From: Bacteroidales bacterium UBA4243 | GTDB taxonomy: Bacteria > Bacteroidota > Bacteroidia > Bacteroidales > F082 | Direction of reading: 5' to 3' | NCBI GenBank assembly: GCA_002396205.1 | Contig: DGXB01000112.1 | Coordinates: 1 to 6,113 of the forward strand | DNA length: 6,113 bases | Part shown: positions 5,994 to 6,113 of the stretch, piece by piece | Position numbering within the stretch: the stretch's first letter is position 1 | How the letters are laid out: each line of letters starts with the position of its first letter | Translations under genes and position numbers: made by a program | The notes under the pieces: model-generated | Databases searched by the model: none | What the model was told of the DNA's origin: nothing | The model's input: the letters and a program-made list of their open reading frames with translations, nothing else

Positions 5994-6113
5994 TTATTCT
6001 TGTGCCAAGAACGGATACCCGTAAGCGGCAGCGGGAACGAAGGTGTTCTTGATGGCGCGGGGGCTGGTCCAGCGGATGAGGTTCCAGAGGCCGCCGGCCT
6101 TGTCGTTGGTGCC
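5994..6113 (-). CDS. pruA: 1-pyrroline-5-carboxylate dehydrogenase, C-terminal 39 residues (partial)
   Basis: The minus-strand frame enters at the window edge and ends with TAA at 5994-5996. Its 39 residues start GTNDKAGG, continue NLIRWTSPRAIKNTFVPAA and end YPFLAQE. GTNDK.G....LRW.SP..IK.T..P...Y.Y is the conserved C-terminus of L-glutamate gamma-semialdehyde (P5C) dehydrogenases, including human ALDH4A1. The enzyme oxidises glutamate semialdehyde to glutamate with NAD+, the second step of proline breakdown. In this stand-alone form it is usually about 540 residues. The catalytic Cys and Glu are outside the window. The end is followed by a 28-bp palindrome and an intrinsic terminator, so it does not appear to be co-transcribed with the ATPase gene. 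Confidence 0.88.
   Translation of the reverse strand, partial: GTNDKAGGLWNLIRWTSPRAIKNTFVPAAAYGYPFLAQE

Overview
The window reads as a piece of a Bacteroidota chromosome, most likely order Bacteroidales. Three things point there. A very large secreted protein ends in a type IX secretion (T9SS) sorting tail. The start codons have no Shine-Dalgarno sequence and sit in AT-rich leaders. The gaps between genes carry promoter boxes of the Bacteroidota form TTTG-N18/19-TAnnTTTG. I cannot name a genus or species. All four genes lie on the minus strand, so transcription runs from high to low coordinates.

In transcription order: (i) 6113-5994 is the last 39 codons of a 1-pyrroline-5-carboxylate dehydrogenase (proline catabolism). 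(ii) 5993-5846 is a gap with a perfect 28-bp palindrome, a hairpin terminator and a promoter. (iii) 5845-4532 is a 437-residue P-loop ATPase (ATPase_2 type) with a C-terminal PD-(D/E)XK-like DUF234 region. (iv) 4531-4402 is a gap with a small hairpin at the ATPase stop codon and a second copy of the terminator/promoter block. (v) 4401-313 is a 1362-residue gingipain-family (C25) cysteine peptidase with a signal peptide, several beta-sandwich domains and a T9SS tail. (vi) 312-115 is a gap dominated by a roughly 100-nt imperfect hairpin built from 7-bp units. (vii) 114-1 is the first 38 codons of a class II fructose-bisphosphate aldolase.

The genes do not form an obvious pathway. Two housekeeping metabolic genes flank a secreted peptidase and a stand-alone ATPase/nuclease-like gene, and each gene appears to have its own promoter and termination signals. 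The most unusual content is between the genes. A terminator-plus-promoter block of about 52 bp is present twice in the same orientation, once on each side of the ATPase gene, which makes that gene look like a cassette. A pair of inverted heptamer arrays forms a long hairpin in what is probably the aldolase 5' leader. A perfect 28-bp REP-like palindrome lies just after pruA. I saw no CRISPR array, tRNA, rRNA, transposase or recognisable multi-gene defence system.
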